Assembly: GCA_947359465.1 (NCBI GenBank)
Contig: OX375881.1
Location: forward strand, 78,961,914-79,025,913
DNA length: 64,000 nucleotides
Direction: 5' to 3'
Source: Metellina segmentata
Lineage: Eukaryota; Arthropoda; Arachnida; Araneae; Tetragnathidae
The notes below the pieces were generated by a model that was not told the origin of the DNA, did not search any database, and saw only the letters and a list, made by a program, of their open reading frames with translations. Shown here in pieces: positions 34,433 to 45,680 of this stretch (position 1 is its first letter; each line of letters starts with the position of its first letter). The translations under genes and the position numbers were made by a program.

Positions 34433-35084
34433 TCTATATATATAATTCTCTTACGTGGCACGCAAAAAAGACGTTATTTGTTATCACGTTTTGGCAATAT
34501 TGTACGATTGTTGTTTACCACAAAGCCTCGCGCCTCGATTGAATTTATAGCGTTATCGGATGAAATTTTATTGAAAAAAAAATGAATTTTAGTCGAGCTG
34601 TTGCAGTTTATAATTAGAAATCAAAGAAAGCAGAGGATCTTTTCAGGGCCATTTAAAAAACGGTCCTTTTCAGAGCCAACAATTATACTTCAACAAGACG
34701 CTTTTGACTACAACTTTTGACAACAAACTCAATGAAAAAGTGTGAGTGCCTCGAGTGCTGAGTAAATGTACACACAAACAACATGCTGGGTATTCAATTT
34801 CCAAATCAGTGCTCACATTTCGAGTCAAAATTTGCTCAAAGTTTCCATTTGAATTCTGATTCCAGAGGTATTATAAATATCTTTTCTGAAAAACAGCATA
34901 AAATTTAGGTTTGAAAAATATTTTTTTGGAATATCATATTTTGTAAACAATTCCTTCTGCTAGGACACATGTCTTCATTGATGCGAGCGAAGCGAGCATA
35001 GGTTCGCACAGCGAACCAATGAGGATTGTGAAGCAATCCTCTGGGGGTTGGCGAGCGTTAGCGAGCAGGGGGCGGGCCCCCTAG
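34433..35084 (+). mobile_element. Non-autonomous Helitron, 652 bp
   Basis: The 5' end TCTATATATATAATTCTC is preceded by A. The 3' end is a GC hairpin (AGGGGG, loop CGGG, CCCCCT at 35067-35082) terminating in CTAG and followed by T, giving the A|T insertion site expected for Helitrons. The 3' region carries the short palindromes common in these elements (GGTTCGCACAGCGAACC, AGGATTGTGAAGCAATCCT, GCGAGCGTTAGCGAGC). No Rep/helicase coding sequence is present, so it depends on an autonomous partner. A 67-codon minus-strand frame through its end is a shadow. Confidence 0.9.
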
Positions 35085-35182
35085 TTTTAAGAATCTTATG
35101 AATGCTCTTAGATCTTTCTCTGACATAATCAACTGATTCAATCGCAGCATAAATTTGAGTCGTCACGAAAATGTGCACTGCC

Positions 35183-35740
35183 GCTCACAATAATTTAGTC
35201 TAACTTTAACTTCCTTTATTTGAGTATGATGTTTGAGGTGCCATTTGTTTCGTCTCTTTGCGGTTTATAAATAACAATAGAAATTAAATTTAAGTATTTG
35301 ATACTAGTTTAGATATCGGACTTCTAAGTGGAAATTTCGCAAACCATTCAAAATGTCCGAATATATGAATAATAAACACAAGAAAAACTTTTGAAGCGTC
35401 GACAGGAAGAAAGATCTAGACATCCGATGTTGAGCATCAACGGGCTCGGCGAGAGCGCTGCTCACATAATTTAGTCTAGCTCCGGCCTCATTTATGTGAG
35501 TACGACGCTTGAAGTGTCAATTGTTTCGTCTCTTTGCGCTTTACAACTATAAACAAAAAAATAAATTTTTAATACTTGTTTAGATATCGGATTTCAAAGT
35601 GTGGAAAATCGCAAAAATTTCAAATTTCAAAAACTTCAAAAAAAATTTAAAATTTGACAGGAAGAAAGATCGAGAGACGGAAATCCAAGAAAATCCTGAC
35701 TTTCAATGATGAGTGTCAACCGGCTCGGAGTAAGTTCTTG
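35183..35740. repeat. 277-bp tandem duplication
   Basis: GCTCAC..TAATTTAGTCTA starts at 35183 and 35460. Both units contain TTGTTTCGTCTCTTTGCG, TTAGATATCGGA and GACAGGAAGAAAGAT. The copies are clearly diverged. Confidence 0.85.
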
Positions 35741-36476
35741 AAATTATAGGCGCCGCACAGTTAAGGTGAACAAATGTCCAACTTACTGCGCCAAGTACCT
35801 CCACAGCTCAGTTCGGCTCAAATATCATATCTGAACACATAAATGTTATACAATCGAATGATGGAGTACTGTTCATGTACTGCAAACGGAATAAATCCAT
35901 ACCATTTAAAATAGAAATCCAAATTTATTACAAACACAAAATATAATAATTTAACAACCTGATCAGCTCATCAAAAGCAGGAGAGACCAGAACTTCAACT
36001 GAGAAACAACTCACGGAAAAAAAACAATTCTCAATCCAAAGTTCACACATATAAATAAATCGGAATGCGATACCGATTGTTCTACACTTCCAATAATACA
36101 GTCAGTCAAATAATATTTGATACGAATAGTTCTGAATTAGAACACAAATTCTGAAAATCCAACAAGTTCAACCAATAGAGGTCGATAATGAGCCACAATC
36201 TTCAACATCAACAATGAGTGCACCAATTGTGATATATGCGCCCAGCGGTGAACATTTGATAAGTGAAATTAAAACAGCCTTGTAATAAAATCTTTCACTA
36301 TTATTCTTTATATAGCCTCACTGACGTATTCTATGGATTAAACCCAGCGGCCGTGTCCCAACACAGACCTGACCGGTTTTTTTTAAAGTATTTGATCAAA
36401 TTCCAAAGTAGGTATGTAGTCTTTCGGCGGTTGCAACTGCTTGAACATAAATCTTTTATCCAATATTGGATGAGGA
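35741..36476. other. Unique sequence, no gene recognised
   Basis: A 143-codon frame (36263-36694) spans this block and the hairpin that follows. It has no recognised domain and AT-driven composition, so it is not accepted as a gene. Confidence 0.3.
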
Positions 36477-36530
36477 GGCTAACTTTGATAAAAGAAACTT
36501 TGATGAAGCACGTCTTTTATCAAAGTTGGC
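36477..36530. repeat. Inverted repeat, 18-bp arms
   Basis: GGCTAACTTTGATAAAAG, an 18-nt loop, then CTTTTATCAAAGTTGGCC: 17 of 18 positions pair. Probably a fragment of a MITE. Confidence 0.8.
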
Positions 36531-38039
36531 CATTACACTACCATTTTTCGTCGCCAAACTTATTTTATAAAAGATCTTTGTCAAATAAGTTTTATAGCGT
36601 AATAACGGCCTTAGTCTGTCTATATAAGTCTGTGATTATGCACTACGTTCAAATGGCTGAGTGTATTCACATGAAACGTTGTGTGAGCACTTAGTCATTT
36701 AGCGGCTGAACTTCATTGTGTCATTGTATATATGTTCCCTATTTTATGTTTATGTGTTTGTTTAAGAGAATGTCATACAAATTTCATTCAATACATTTTA
36801 ATAAAACGTTAAACAGTTTATAAGCCGTATTTTAATTTAGTGAATACATTATTCCAATTTTCTTTGCTCTCTTACATATTTAAGCAAATTTTACACTAAA
36901 ACTACTAAATACTCGTACTAATTCAATACTTATTTGACAGTTTTGGACAAGATAAGATGTTTGGTAGGCATTGCGATTACTCGGATAGTTTACCAGAGCA
37001 ACGGAAAAGCAATTATTTTTCCAAAAATTATTTTTATGGAATTTAAACTCTAATACTTTATTTTGAGCATTATTATTTTATTTAATATTTCTAAATGTAT
37101 TGTAAGGTTAAAGAAATAACCAATGAGGTATTGCTATCAACGGTCATTGCACCCATACATATAAAACAGTACAAGATTTTGCTCAGTTTGCTTTCAAATT
37201 AACGTATTTAAATAATACACATCCATACTGATTTTCGCTACATATCTTCAAATATTGCATCACGTCAGATACCTTCGTATTTCATTATTAACATGCAATA
37301 TTGAAAAGTAGATTTTATTCTGAAAATTTCAAGATTCTCTTTTGTCCTTCCATTCGGATTTGAATCAAATTTAATATCAGAATCACTTTTACGATTGTAC
37401 TAAAGAAAGAGCGTCATAACTTGAATTAAATCGCTAATACTTATTACATATATCCTGATGTTAAAATAACTCAAAGATACGAGTATTTGTGTAACGTTCT
37501 ACACTGTGATTTATCTAAAGAATAATCTCGACACTTCTGATATTAATTCACCAAATATATTATTCGATTCTTGGCGTAACAAAACCAGCTTATATGAAAA
37601 GACATATGGAGCGCCTTTGTGGACCGTTTTCTGATTTCAATAATTGGATCCGTGTTTTTCGCTTCCAAGTATTGCAAGTATTATTTACTCCAAAATGCCT
37701 TTTAGCAAATATGTCTTTATGCATAGCTTTATTAAAATTTTTCAAGTTCCCAGACACTTGCATGTACAGACAATTAATCCAAGCCGAATTCATTTGTTTT
37801 CCCTTTCCCAGTTCCGATTCACATTGCAAATATCACTCCATAAAATAACACGAAATGAACAAGTTCCAAGTCTCACAAAAAGATGATTAAATAAGATCTA
37901 TCAGAGCAAAAATCCAATGCATATTTTATTAATGCCGTCCTTTTGTTGCGCCGTGCTCTTAAAACCCCTCTTTCCAACGGGAAGCTTATTAAATTTGTCG
38001 TAACAATGTTGTATTTCATTAAAGCGTAATTGTAATTCA
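36531..38039. other. AT-rich sequence, nothing recognised
   Basis: Overlapping frames of about 80 codons on both strands at 37590-37886 have no recognised domain. Confidence 0.35.
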
Positions 38040-38400
38040 CTAGAAAATGAGCTTTTTATTAAATAAATTATTCTCCAGCCTTATAATTTTGCATAATTGA
38101 ATCATGCAATAAAATTTATGAGCGGTGCATCCGATGAAAGGTTCCCCCCGTCGGAGGCGTATTGATTTTACGTCAGTCCAGTAAACGAGAATTGACTTCA
38201 AAGAACGACAGAAGAAAAAATTAATGCTAGACGAAGAGAGAGATCACATTCTTTTTCGGGCAGGGCATAATGAGTTACGGTAATCGCATTAGCCATTGGC
38301 CGCCAGGCTGCGCATTAAGACGACCCTGTATGGACGTCCGTTGAAATTGCTAGGCAAGACGGTGACGCGAGTCGTGGATGGTCTTTTGCATCGTAGTTTT
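38040..38400. promoter_or_regulatory. Possible conserved non-coding block
   Basis: Unique, mixed composition, with homeodomain-type words (ATAATTTTGCATAATTGAAT, TTTATGAGC) followed by a GC-richer stretch (AGCCATTGGCCGCCAGGCTG). No coding frame. Regulatory function is a guess from composition only. Confidence 0.25.
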
Positions 38401-38817
38401 TCATTAACTCTCTGGGAGTCACAAGAATTCCGAGTGGAGTAGTATTGTTTTTAAGCCACAGTCAACTGTAGTACCAAAAAACCACACCGATTTGTTGAAA
38501 GAATGCATGGATTCTTTCAAGCCTAGGAAGAATTCTACTGACTCATACTGTAGAATAGTATTGTCTTTACCTGTGAGTACACAAGGGAAGACACTCTCTC
38601 GAGGGTTATGTTTGGATCCAGTTTCATATAACCATCAGTTTTTAGCTACCCATAATGACTTCTATTTTTTATGTCACTTGAACTTGGATGAGTATAATCT
38701 ATATTGATTTTAGAATGTCTGAAACAAAATATGCAGCGGCCTTGTAAATATTAAGTTAATTTCTTAAGGACTTAAAAGTCTTAAGTCTCGCTTCGCTCGC
38801 AAAGCAACAAAGAGTGA

Positions 38818-38819
<2 letters not shown>

Positions 38820-38869
<50 letters not shown>
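38820..38869. repeat. (AT)n microsatellite, left of a solo LTR
   Basis: About 50 bp of pure AT, preceded by GAGTGAGTG. Confidence 0.95.
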
Positions 38870-38873
<4 letters not shown>

Positions 38874-39232
38874 GGAATACTAGACAACGGTAGTTGTCTA
38901 CTAGTCTGGAAAGAACTCATTATAAGAGCAACGAGACTGGTAGGAGTCAGTTGCATTGTAGTAGGAATGCAAGGCAAGACTGTCACGAGCCATTCACATT
39001 CTGGTATTCAGTTACGAGAAAATTAATAGAACAGACACTTTTTCCCCTGGACGCCATTGAGAGCTGACGTATTTTTTCCGAGCAGAGACGACTGCTGCAG
39101 ATAATGACGGAACTGTTTTAAATTTTACTCAACTGTACATAATAATTGTATATATTTATTCATTAAATGTCAATGTGCTGTAAGATTCGAAGTCTTTAAT
39201 ATAGACCTTACCAAACAGAACAACACGAATCT

Positions 39233-39236
<4 letters not shown>
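38870..39236 (+). mobile_element. Probable solo LTR, 367 bp
   Basis: The sequence starts TGTAGGAATAC and ends GAATCTTACA, the TG..CA ends of an LTR with a short inverted terminus (TGTAGG against CTTACA). It interrupts what appears to be one TA microsatellite: (AT)n lies to its left and (TA)n to its right, so a TATAT-type target duplication is compatible but cannot be proven. The start resembles Ty1/copia LTRs. No internal retrotransposon sequence remains, as after LTR-LTR recombination. Confidence 0.5.
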
Positions 39237-39302
<66 letters not shown>

Positions 39303-39391
39303 TCACTCTACTCTTCTCTATCTCACTTTCTCTCTCTGGCTCTATTCCGGCACTCTCTCTCACTCTCTCTGTCTCTCACTCTCTCTCTCTA
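39237..39391. repeat. (TA)n microsatellite followed by CT-rich tract
   Basis: Pure TA to 39299, then CACTCACTCTACTC and about 90 bp of CT/CTCT repeat. Confidence 0.95.
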
Positions 39392-40370
39392 CAGAATGGT
39401 TCAATCAGAATTAGAACAATCAGAATGAGCAATGGTATCCATTAATCCTTTATAAAGCTTCTAAAGGATTGAAAGAATAAGGTCCCAATCGGTTGGAAGT
39501 CATGGTTCTTTTTAACCCTTGGAAATATTCTATTGGTTATTTCCTATGAATATCATCCACTGGTACTCTTTTAGCTGCCCTCTTAAAGAATAATTTTTTA
39601 TAAGTGTTTATAATAATTTACACAGTTAATTTTATATTAATTTTTAAATAGTTTAGTATAAAGTTTTTACTGTTTTACAGAATAGGCTAATTAGAATCAG
39701 AATAAGAAATAGAACCATATATTTCTTTTAAAAGTTTATTTTGTTCATTGGGGGGGCCTTAGAATGGAATCCTTTTGAAAGATTATACTGGTCAATGTCA
39801 AAGTTGGTTATAAGTTAAGGCTTCTTTGAATTTTTGGGGATATTGTATTGCTTCTTTCTTTAGAATAAATTATTTGGTTAGATTCTATGAATCCTTTAAT
39901 TAGAAAAAAAGTCCTTTTGAAAAATATTATTAGTATTTTCCTTTGAATAGAATCCATTCGTTGAAATCCATTCCTTTGGACAAAAAATCTTTCAAACAAA
40001 TATCTTTATCTGAAAGATTATATTGGGTAAGAAGATCAAAATTGTTCAAAAGTCATAGGGAAGACAGGGAACATTGCTGGTTGTAAAGCGGAATTATGCG
40101 TGTGAACCCCTCAAAGTTAATGTTTTAAATGCTGATTTTAAAACATACAGTAATTAAATTCCCTTACATTAACAGTGTAATGTTCAAACAAAGATAAATA
40201 ATTTAGTACCCTGCTCCAAGGGAGACTGTTCAAAAAAATGGTTGTAGCCATTTTTGCCATCTGATGCTTTCATACTCATGTTTATGACTAACATATGGAT
40301 TATAGGTTTTAAAGCAGAGTGTCGTGTGAATAAGATTGAATCCATTTAAGTTTTCAATGATGTCTCAAAC
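39392..40370. other. AT-rich sequence, nothing recognised
   Basis: No supported feature. Confidence 0.4.
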
Positions 40371-41065
40371 CAGTGGTCGGCAAAAACTTTAGACACTTTA
40401 GACACTCTGACACGAATATAGACTAAATACTGGCAGTAAATATCCCGCCCGTGCTGCGAGGAAGAAGGTAGTTGAGGAACTTCCGAGTTCTGTATTTAAT
40501 GACTGGGTGAAATCTTCGAACAATGTTAATATTGCAAGCTTTACTGTGAACCAAGAGATTGCTAAGAGAGGCAAACCATACACAGACGGTGTATACACTA
40601 AAAGTTGTTTTATAAACGCCATCCAAAGAACTATTCCATAATTTAAAAAAAAATCAAAAATTCTTTAAAAAATTAAAAAGTTAGCACTGTTTGCTAAAAC
40701 AGTAAAAGACAGACTAGTCAAAATGTCTTCGAATATAACCAATCAGCACATCGAAGATCTTAAATTCGGTTTCAGTTTCATAGTCGTCAGCAATAGCTGC
40801 TGACGAAACTTGTGACATAAATGACACAGTTTTGTTCAATTAATTCGTCTTCGAGTCCTAAAGAAGAACTTTTAGGATTATTGTCAATGAAAGGTCATTA
40901 AATGAGATTAATTTTATTATATCTGGTTTTATTTAATGTTAGTAGCTAGTTTAGACAGATTCATAAAAACATGGTTCTTGAAAAGAAATTTGGCTCTCAA
41001 AAGAAATCTTAATCTTTGTTCTACGGATCTTTGGCACTTTTTACTAATGAGTTTGCCGACCGCTG
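40371..41065 (+). mobile_element. hAT element relic, 695 bp
   Basis: The left end CAGTGGTCGGCAAAAACTTT and inverted right end CAGCGGTCGGCAAACTCATT are hAT-type inverted repeats. The 8-bp flanks (TCTCAAAC, TATTAAGC) match poorly, suggesting an old insertion. It holds an N-terminal transposase fragment. Confidence 0.75.
40432..40641 (+). pseudogene. hAT transposase N-terminal fragment
   Basis: An open frame without a start codon reads KVVEELPSSVFNDWV, NVNIASFTVNQEIAKRGKPY and TDGVYTKSCFINAIQ before TAA. This resembles the start of SCAND3/GTF2I-repeat-type hAT transposases, where a block of the form ASxxVxxxIAKxxKPxTDGE precedes the catalytic region. After a short AT-rich interruption, homology seems to resume (LFAKTVKDRLVKMSSNIT, NQHIEDLK) near 40685-40760. 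Catalytic core and C-terminus are missing. The minus-strand frames overlapping it (40398-40626) are shadows. Confidence 0.65.
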
Positions 41066-41968
41066 TATTAAGCTATGATTTAAGCATTGGCAGTAGTTCA
41101 AATTCCTAACTATAAGAATCAAATGTTTAAACAAAAGTGAACCATTTTCGTATAAATATTCATGAGACCACACACATATTATTCTCAAAGTTAATTTTCA
41201 TAGGAAATTTTTAATGTATTAATTCCCCCCCCCTCCCCATATTGCACACACAAATCATCCCAAATATTTTTAATATTAATGAAGTCTGGACTTAATTATG
41301 ATGACTTTGTGCTGTGATACAGGGTTTTATAAGCAGTAAATGAGAACATGGTGCTTTGGGTTTCTTACCTTGCAAGGTTTAAAATTTTACAAAAACCTCA
41401 TTTCTCTAAAGTTTTCTTTCAAAAATTTAAATACATAAATTCTACCCTTTTACCGTCAAATGTTAATTCTAACTCCATGAAAGCATTAATATATACAGAC
41501 TAACTGCTAACACCACCATGTCTTGTTGTGGAAGTAAGCTTACAGTTCATCTTCAAGAAATGAGTCCCTGTCATTGTTATTGTTAACAAATACCGGTTAT
41601 TGAGCTTCAAGCGATTTGTCGCCGTGATCAAAAATATTCAGACACATCACTATTGTTATGCCTTGTACTTCTGAAATAAGTGTGTGACTAAAAGTCCAAT
41701 TGGACATTTAATAATTATAAAGATACATCATGCAGAACGTATGGACAACGTAAAGACTCAAAGGCAACTAACTCACTGTTATTATATAACAAGGCTGCAT
41801 CAGCTAAAACAAATGAAAATAATGCTATACAAGACACATTAATGCAAACACAGGAAATAGTAACATTAAACGCCAGTGATTTATGATTAATTCATGTAAA
41901 CACTCAAAGGAAATATGCAACAACTATCAAAACTTCTTAGTACAAACTCGCGCTCATGTGCTCGTACA
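41066..41968. other. AT-rich sequence, nothing recognised
   Basis: No supported feature. Short poly-C at 41226-41237. Confidence 0.4.
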
Positions 41969-42026
41969 ATCATAGGTTGACGAGTGTCACGAAACATGCA
42001 GTTCGTGACACTCGTCAACTTATGAT
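41969..42026. repeat. 58-nt near-perfect hairpin
   Basis: Two 25-nt arms pair at 24 of 25 positions (the mismatch would be G:U if transcribed from one strand) around an 8-nt loop ACATGCAG. Core arm: GTTGACGAGTGTCACGAA. The start of the left arm, AGGTTGACGAG, is repeated just downstream at 42030. Confidence 0.9.
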
Positions 42027-43245
42027 AGTAGGTTGACGAGACAGCAACACCAATACGAAACAGGTGTACCCTTAAGCAAATCGTGAGGAATCAGTAGTTT
42101 TAAAAAAAGCAACTCTTGGGGTGTCGGGGTAGAAGAAAATCTCTCTCTGTCTCTAAAAATATTGAATTAAGATTCTTCTATTAATATAGTCGAATTATAG
42201 AAATATCCAAGGTGACTGACTAATGTAAGCTTCTTAGCAAATTCAATTTTAACTGTGAACGCCTTTTTATTCTCTTTCCTTTATGTATGACTTTTTATCT
42301 AGATAGTTTACCATAAAAGTCGATTTTCTTACAAATTTAGCATTAGAGTACCTTCTAAATATCACTGGGTTCGAAAAGTTAATTTGTCTTGTCTTGTTTT
42401 AATGATATAAGTAATACATCTCATGATACACTTCACTTTACCGACATATCTACATAGTTAGTGAGTTATATTTATCTTTTTTCTGATACTTTAAAATTAT
42501 AATATGGCCAGTATAGACCTGCTTGCATATAACATTGCACTGATATTTCTCAGAATTTCCACCATTCCAGGCGAAAATAATACGTTTTCTAAGATTGAAA
42601 ATCTTCCATATTTTTCGAGTCCATACTTTCAAATTGTTGTACTACCTGAGGCATCAATTTCGCATTTAAAGTACCTTTTAAAGCATAGTTTAATTCATAG
42701 TCCTTAGAAAATTGCCAATTTATTGCATTTTTTTCAGACGGTGTAGATACTTTTTTGACCACAACTTTCACGGTGACAACAGTGTAAAAGATTGTATTTG
42801 TTTATTAATTTAATTTAATCTTAGCTTTGTAGCTCTTTTAGAACAGTTTTTAAGATACTAAATGAAATTTTAAAATGTGTAGTTTGGTGTAATAATTGCT
42901 GATTTTTGCTTAGATGTCTGACTATATATTGCTACCCGATACTTTTGAGTCACTGTGTCACCCCCCATAATTCCTTTCAATAACATATTTAAGATTGGAT
43001 TGTTTTGCTTTTCACCCAAAACAAAATATAAACGTTCCATACATTATGCAATGTTAAAAAATGGTATATATGTTAGTTTCTTTATTTTTCAATGTTTGTT
43101 AATAATTTAATTACTATCAACAGAAGCCAAGAAAATGTATATAAATAACCATTTCATCTAATGTTATTTTTGCCTTTGTTGTACAGACTACCTAATTACC
43201 CACCTACGAGTATCCATATACGATTATACTCTTCTTAAAGTAGGT
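42027..43245. other. AT-rich sequence with one weak exon-like frame
   Basis: A minus-strand frame at 42589-42771 reads VVVKKVSTPSEKNAINWQF, SKDYELNYALKGTLNAKLMP and ends MEDFQS. It contains a donor-like CAG|GTAGT. The composition looks protein-like but no family is recognised. Confidence 0.25.
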
Positions 43246-43330
43246 AGTTATTTAACGTCAAACTGGAGCAGCACAACAGGCTATTGGTGACAGTCCGAGA
43301 TCAATCAATAGGGAAAGATCCAACACCTTT
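43246..43330 (-). repeat. SINE 3'-end fragment
   Basis: TTATTTAACGTCAAACTGGA and CAGCACAACAGGCTATTGG match the reverse complement of the SINE tail. Confidence 0.75.
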
Positions 43331-44135
43331 CAAATTAGCTATCGATAATTTTTATTGTTCGATAAAACAATTGTAAAATTATCTTGCATAATTGAATTAT
43401 TTAACGTGTTTTAACTAATGTTGTGATGGTGATCTTTTTCACTGGTATACATTTTGATAGCTAATTGTGTAAATGGGGGAGGGGCTTACATATTACCTCA
43501 GGTCACGGAAAAACGTATTAAATTAAATATGCTTCAGAGTGTATTAAGAATAATCAAACATTGAATGACGAAAATTCAAAAGTTTTAAATTCAAGTTTCC
43601 AAACAATTAACTACATGTGTAACTTAAAATAAATTAGTAGCCAAATTATGCTTTTTTAGTATCTGGTTTAATTAAATGTTTACTTATGATTAACATAAAT
43701 TGGTTGATAAGCAATAGATTATTGCCCTTTAAAAAGTTTTATAAAAGTTAAATTGAAGTATAGAGATAATTTATTATTTTTGGCATAGAATGTAGTAGTT
43801 TCAAGCATAGAAATGTTAATAAATTTATTTATCAGAGATTATATATTGACAGCCCTGTCATATTCCTTAAGATAAAGTTATAGAATATTAAAGTATAACT
43901 TAAAAGACGCACTAACGTAACATCAGAAAAATTCATTTCATTTTCGCTGTTCAAAATGTCAAGAAGCTTTTTGATGCAAATATCATGCCTGTTTTAACCG
44001 AAAAAGGACAACAAAATTACATTTCCCTTTTCATTCTTTTTAAATTTTTTTCCGTTCGAATGTATTTATTTAAAAATATTTTGCCAAAACATGCAAGATT
44101 GATCCAAATTGATTCTAAACATCCTTGCAAGATTG
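43331..44135. other. AT-rich sequence, nothing recognised
   Basis: No supported feature. Confidence 0.4.
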
Positions 44136-44175
44136 ATACCGGACCGTCGCCAATAGTCCGTTGTGTTGAACATTT
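44136..44175 (+). repeat. SINE fragment
   Basis: ATACCGGACCGTCGCCAATA and GTCCGTTGTGTTG match the SINE body near its 3' end. It stops before a run of G. Confidence 0.65.
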
Positions 44176-44340
44176 TTAGTATCCGGGGGGGGGGGTCAGT
44201 GAGTATGTCCAATGCGCTAGCAACCTTCGAGTTGTAGGGGATGCAGGATGGATTCTTTCTGGTGCTTTTTTTTCTTCTTACTTTTTTGTCATTAAAAAAC
44301 TTTCATTGTGTGTAGAATTATTACTTGATGTTTCATGTCA

Positions 44341-44392
44341 TATCTGACACAGCATGGCCAAATACGGTTTTTGCGACATAAAAACCCCAAAA
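44341..44392 (-). repeat. Dispersed repeat 'family B' fragment
   Basis: CAGCATGGCCAAATACGG and TTGCGACATAAAA match 55627-55690 in the same orientation and 52522-52560 in reverse. Confidence 0.6.
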
Positions 44393-44547
44393 CCAACCAA
44401 ACTTTTTTTTATGAAAATTGTTCGATATGCTACTGTTCCTTGACCCTTATTTCAAAGTGCTCCGGGTGTCTATCTTGGAACGGTTTTCCGAAGCCATCGT
44501 GTATACCCCCATATAGGGACATGAACATAGGTATACTAAGTACAATC

Positions 44548-44605
44548 GAATTGGTAACTGAATGGTTAGCGCTCTGACCCTTGGTTCAACAGGTTATGGG
44601 TACCT
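44548..44605 (+). repeat. tRNA-like sequence, SINE head or decayed tRNA
   Basis: GGTAACTGAATGGTTAGCGC followed by TCTGACCCTTGGTTCAACAG and GTTATGGGTACC has the layout of a tRNA D arm and anticodon arm (TGGTTAGCGCTCTG is an A-box-like stretch). The B box is not convincing, so this is probably a SINE head or tRNA pseudogene. Confidence 0.4.
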
Positions 44606-45135
44606 ATATTGCCATCGATGTTCTTAGTGACTTGGAACACTCTTTAACTGCCATTAATGGTCATGGAGAAAGTAGCTGCAATGAAGAAATAGTGACTTTA
44701 GAGTGACAAACAAAACCTGACTAATTTCTATACACTTTAAACGCTTCTGTGGTATAATTGCAATTTTAACGGACTTTCCTCATCTTTCTTCTTGGGGTGT
44801 AAGACGGTAAAACTTGTCTAGGTGAGAAATGAGGTATAAATCACTCAACCAGTATACAGATATCAATGTAAAGAAACCATAAATGAGTAGGTAACAAAAA
44901 TCGTAAGTATTGCACTAAACTATTTTACAAGCAATACTAATGTGATTATGTGTTAGATATCAAAGAGATCGCAATGCAGGAACTGCAACACATGCCGGAG
45001 GAGAATCTCAGTTCTAAAGCACCCACTATAAAATCTATCCTTATGTATTTCTGACGAGCGCATGTATACAAAATAAAGTACTTGAACTCGAATATAGGAC
45101 TGATCCAAGGGGACTTGGAGAACTTGATGACATAC

Positions 45136-45237
45136 CTCAAATGTTGATTCGATATGCATGATGTCGGAAGGCTTGAGGAAATGGAAGTATTTGAATATTG
45201 CATCTTCACAATCTCCAAGATCCTTGATATCGCCCAT
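45136..45237 (-). CDS. Candidate first coding exon, F-box-like
   Basis: On the minus strand an ATG in strong Kozak context (GGAACCATGGGC, 45237) opens 34 codons reading MGDIKDLGDCEDAIFKYF, HFLKPSDIMHIESTFE, and is followed directly by a strong donor (GAG then GTATGT). The segment from LGDCEDAIFKYF to LKPSDIMHIE fits the hydrophobic pattern of an F-box N-terminal half (L..E.I..IF.FL.P.D). F-box proteins bind Skp1 and present substrates to SCF ubiquitin ligases. The open frame extends upstream to 45309, where CAG|GAA could be an acceptor, so an internal exon of 174 bp (58 codons) is an alternative. Downstream exons were not found. It could also be an isolated pseudogene fragment. Confidence 0.4.
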
Positions 45238-45475
45238 GGTTCCAACGGACCGACACGAAATATGAAATTCAGGGTTATTTTGGAGTTTTCTCAAGTGTAC
45301 CCTTTCTTCCTGAAGCGTTGAGGTGTTTTATTGGATTCTTGGAATTCCATTTCCATGTGCCACCTTGAGCGTTGTTGGAGGACGCTTGTCCATTTATTTA
45401 TGTATCTAAACAAATAGAGGTAGATAGATTTGAGGTGTTAAAGCAATGTTTCTTTTTTTTTTTTTTAATATTGAA

Positions 45476-45680
45476 ATGTACGCTAAGGTGTTCCTTCGCC
45501 TTCTGATAGAAATTTTTGTAATTTTAACAGTTTCACGTTCTTGCATGTTTTTGTACGTAACATGAATACGAGATATAATATCAATAATATGTAATATGAA
45601 TGTATGCGCTAAGGTGTACGTTAACCTTCTAAAGGAAATTTTCGTGATTACAGCAGTTTTTCAAGTATTTTTCCATTTTC
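45476..45680. repeat. 126-bp direct duplication
   Basis: CGCTAAGGTG at 45481 and 45607, each followed by similar CCTTCT and AACAGTTT or GCAGTTT blocks. Confidence 0.65.

Noticed and set aside
36263..36694. 143-codon plus-strand ORF
   Set aside because: AT-driven composition, spans an inverted repeat, no recognised domain.
39300..39391. Splice acceptor at the end of a long CT tract (CTCTACAG)
   Set aside because: The tract is a CT microsatellite next to (TA)n and no open exon follows.
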